From the NCBI RefSeq assembly GCF_001440545.1, contig NZ_LKHP01000002.1, positions 62,001 through 126,000 of the forward strand: 64,000 bases of DNA, written 5' to 3'. The DNA comes from Caloramator mitchellensis. Its GTDB lineage: Bacteria; Bacillota; Clostridia; Clostridiales; Caloramatoraceae. Position numbers and translations under genes: made by a program. The notes under the pieces were generated by a model, which saw nothing but the letters and a program-made list of their open reading frames with translations, made no database searches and was not told the DNA's origin. This document shows, piece by piece, positions 62,744-64,000 of this stretch; the stretch's first letter is position 1, and each line of letters begins with the position of its first letter.

Positions 62744-64000
62744 TTATTCTCTAAAAATATGCCACAATGCATTATCTGTTCCTCTTGCAAATACATCTAT
62801 CCTGTTTGACCTCATAGAAACAGATGCTGGCTCAGATGTTAAAACTCCGCCCAAGTTGCTCCAATTGCTCCACCTTGAACCGTCCCAAGACTTGTAGATT
62901 AATTGATTGTTATTTCCTCTTGCAAACACATCGATACTATTTGTTCTTCTTGATGATGCAGCTGGGTCTGATGTTAAAACTCCTCCAAGGTCTTCCCAAG
63001 CGCTCCATCTTGAACCGTCCCACCATTTATGCCAAAGAGCATTGTTTGTTCCTCTTGCAAATACATCAATTCTATTTGGTCCCCAAGATACTGCCGCAGG
63101 AGCTGAAGTTAATACTCCACCAAGGTTTTCCCAATCGCTCCACCTTGAACCGTCCCACCATTTATGCCAAAGTGCATTATCTGTTCCACGCACAAATACA
63201 TCCAGCCTATTTCTTGCCCATGAAGCTGCTGCAGGGGCAGAAGTCAAAACCCCTCCGAGGCTTTCCCAATTGCTCCATCTTGAGCCATCCCACCATTTAT
63301 GCCAAAGAGCGTTGTCCGTTCCTCTTGCAAAAACATCTATTCTATTCGGTCCCCAGGATACCGCATCTGGGCTGGAGGTTAATACTCCTCCCAAGTCCTC
63401 CCAGTCGCTCCACCTTCGGCCATCCCACCACTTATGCCAGAGTGCATCGTTTGTCCCTCTTGCAAACACGTCAATCCTATTGTTTGCCCAGGATGATGCA
63501 CCAGGACCTGATGTTAAAACTCCTCCAAGGCTTTCCCATCTACTCCATCCTGAAGGCATTGTTCCTCCTAAATTTTCAAGGGTGAATCTAATTATACTTC
63601 TTATTATATCGTTTATTCTTGCAATCGGAACTCTGAACCCTATTAGCGTTGCAAAAATCCATGGGATGTCCCTTCTTATCGCATTAAATAAAGCGTTTGT
63701 TCTCTGCTCAATTGTTCCTGAATAATTATTTGCATTTCTTACAACATAAGAAACAACCGCCCTAAAGATTGGTCTTGAAATCCTTCTTGGTACTCTATAT
63801 CTTTCGAGTTCAGCATATGTGGATTCAAATCTTTGATCCACGAGTCTCATTATCCTGTTAACTTCTTGAATATTCTGTCTGAAAAATTCATCATCTTGAT
63901 TTTCTTCTTCGCCCTCAAATTCTGCATTAAATTCATCATAATTAATGTCTTGTTCATCATCTTCTCCTCTTAGCAAATTATAAGCTCCCTCATTTTCATG
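62744..64000 (-). CDS. Lectin-like (DUF346/PLL-type) repeat protein, 5' end beyond the window
   Basis: At least 419 codons; the frame is still open at the window edge, so the start is not seen (the TTG at 63974-63976 is only a possible internal codon). The C-terminal part is six tandem units of about 45 residues, each of the form [36 protein letters not shown]. This is the pattern of DUF346/PLL fucose-binding beta-propellers. Before them is a helical region (about 40-130 of the visible part) and a very acidic stretch ([14 protein letters not shown]). No signal peptide is visible. Probably a carbohydrate-binding surface or secreted protein. Confidence 0.85.
   Translation of the reverse strand, partial: HENEGAYNLLRGEDDEQDINYDEFNAEFEGEEENQDDEFFRQNIQEVNRIMRLVDQRFESTYAELERYRVPRRISRPIFRAVVSYVVRNANNYSGTIEQRTNALFNAIRRDIPWIFATLIGFRVPIARINDIIRSIIRFTLENLGGTMPSGWSRWESLGGVLTSGPGASSWANNRIDVFARGTNDALWHKWWDGRRWSDWEDLGGVLTSSPDAVSWGPNRIDVFARGTDNALWHKWWDGSRWSNWESLGGVLTSAPAAASWARNRLDVFVRGTDNALWHKWWDGSRWSDWENLGGVLTSAPAAVSWGPNRIDVFARGTNNALWHKWWDGSRWSAWEDLGGVLTSDPAASSRRTNSIDVFARGNNNQLIYKSWDGSRWSNWSNLGGVLTSEPASVSMRSNRIDVFARGTDNALWHIFRE

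Noticed and set aside
62824-63725. Long plus-strand frames (253 and 272 codons) opposite the lectin-like gene
   Set aside because: They arise from the repeat structure of the minus-strand gene; they have no ribosome binding site and the minus frame encodes a recognised repeat domain.
62744-63976. TTG at 63974-63976 as the true start of the lectin-like gene
   Set aside because: The frame is open to the window edge, codons before the TTG continue the same acidic style, and no ribosome binding site is seen before it.

Overview
This is a low-GC, gene-dense stretch of a spore-forming anaerobic Firmicute, most likely a clostridium (Clostridiaceae, perhaps near Caloramator; genus not established). 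The case rests on AT-rich sequence, clostridial families (DUF438, DUF1667, DUF3793, type H small acid-soluble spore protein, exosporium-like proteins), leader RNAs of Firmicute type (Trp T-box, guanine and TPP riboswitches) and purine-rich ribosome binding sites. No rRNA, tRNA, CRISPR array or autonomous transposase gene was seen.

Layout. (1) 38-6351: a leftward operon of formiminotransferase, hydantoinase-type amidohydrolase, cysteine hydrolase, UbiX, UbiD, a bacterial microcompartment (BMC) hexamer shell protein and a small unknown, with a divergent cyclase-family hydrolase. The enzyme set matches step by step the classical clostridial xanthine fermentation (xanthine, ureidoimidazole carboxylate, aminoimidazole carboxylate, aminoimidazole, formiminoglycine, glycine), so I read it as the edge of a xanthine-degrading BMC locus. 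(2) 6412-10846: a GGDEF/EAL protein, then a probable spore-surface cluster (jelly-roll protein and three related small Cys-rich proteins) behind a sigma-K-like promoter, and an antiporter remnant. (3) 10853-15869: LysE-type exporter, PucR regulator, speD and a purine-type NCS2 permease. (4) 16073-21445: glycerol uptake and oxidation (glpF, glpK, type-3 glycerol-3-phosphate dehydrogenase, FAD oxidoreductase, DUF1667). (5) 21746-25459: DUF438 hemerythrin/PAS protein, M32 carboxypeptidase, cupin and DUF1858, with matching Crp/Fnr-type sites. (6) 25551-32029: Trp T-box plus NSS transporter, glycerate kinase, asnB, ppaX-like phosphatase and a membrane protein. (7) 32123-43476: a sugar ABC importer with GH13_18 phosphorylase, two oxidoreductases, a TIM-barrel isomerase and a LacI regulator; then DUF2442 and oligo-1,6-glucosidase. 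(8) 43585-50541: nadABC, sspH and a TPP-riboswitch operon thiD-cytX-thiM-thiE. (9) 50715-62497: S41 protease, Fur-box DUF2325/DUF3793 pair, guaA, guaB with a guanine riboswitch, a MNT/HEPN toxin-antitoxin pair, larE-larB-larC, a Uma2 protein and an NRAMP transporter. (10) 62744-64000: a repeat-rich lectin-like protein cut by the window end.

Two kinds of dispersed non-coding repeat run through the window: a tail of about 46-53 nt that in four of five copies starts at the stop codon of a gene, and foldback (hairpin) elements sharing arms that begin with CCCCAT. Three loci carry both joined together.

Many genes use an uninterrupted-G ribosome binding site (GGGGG) rather than GGAGG. Several start codons below were moved inward from the longest open frame on the basis of these sites.
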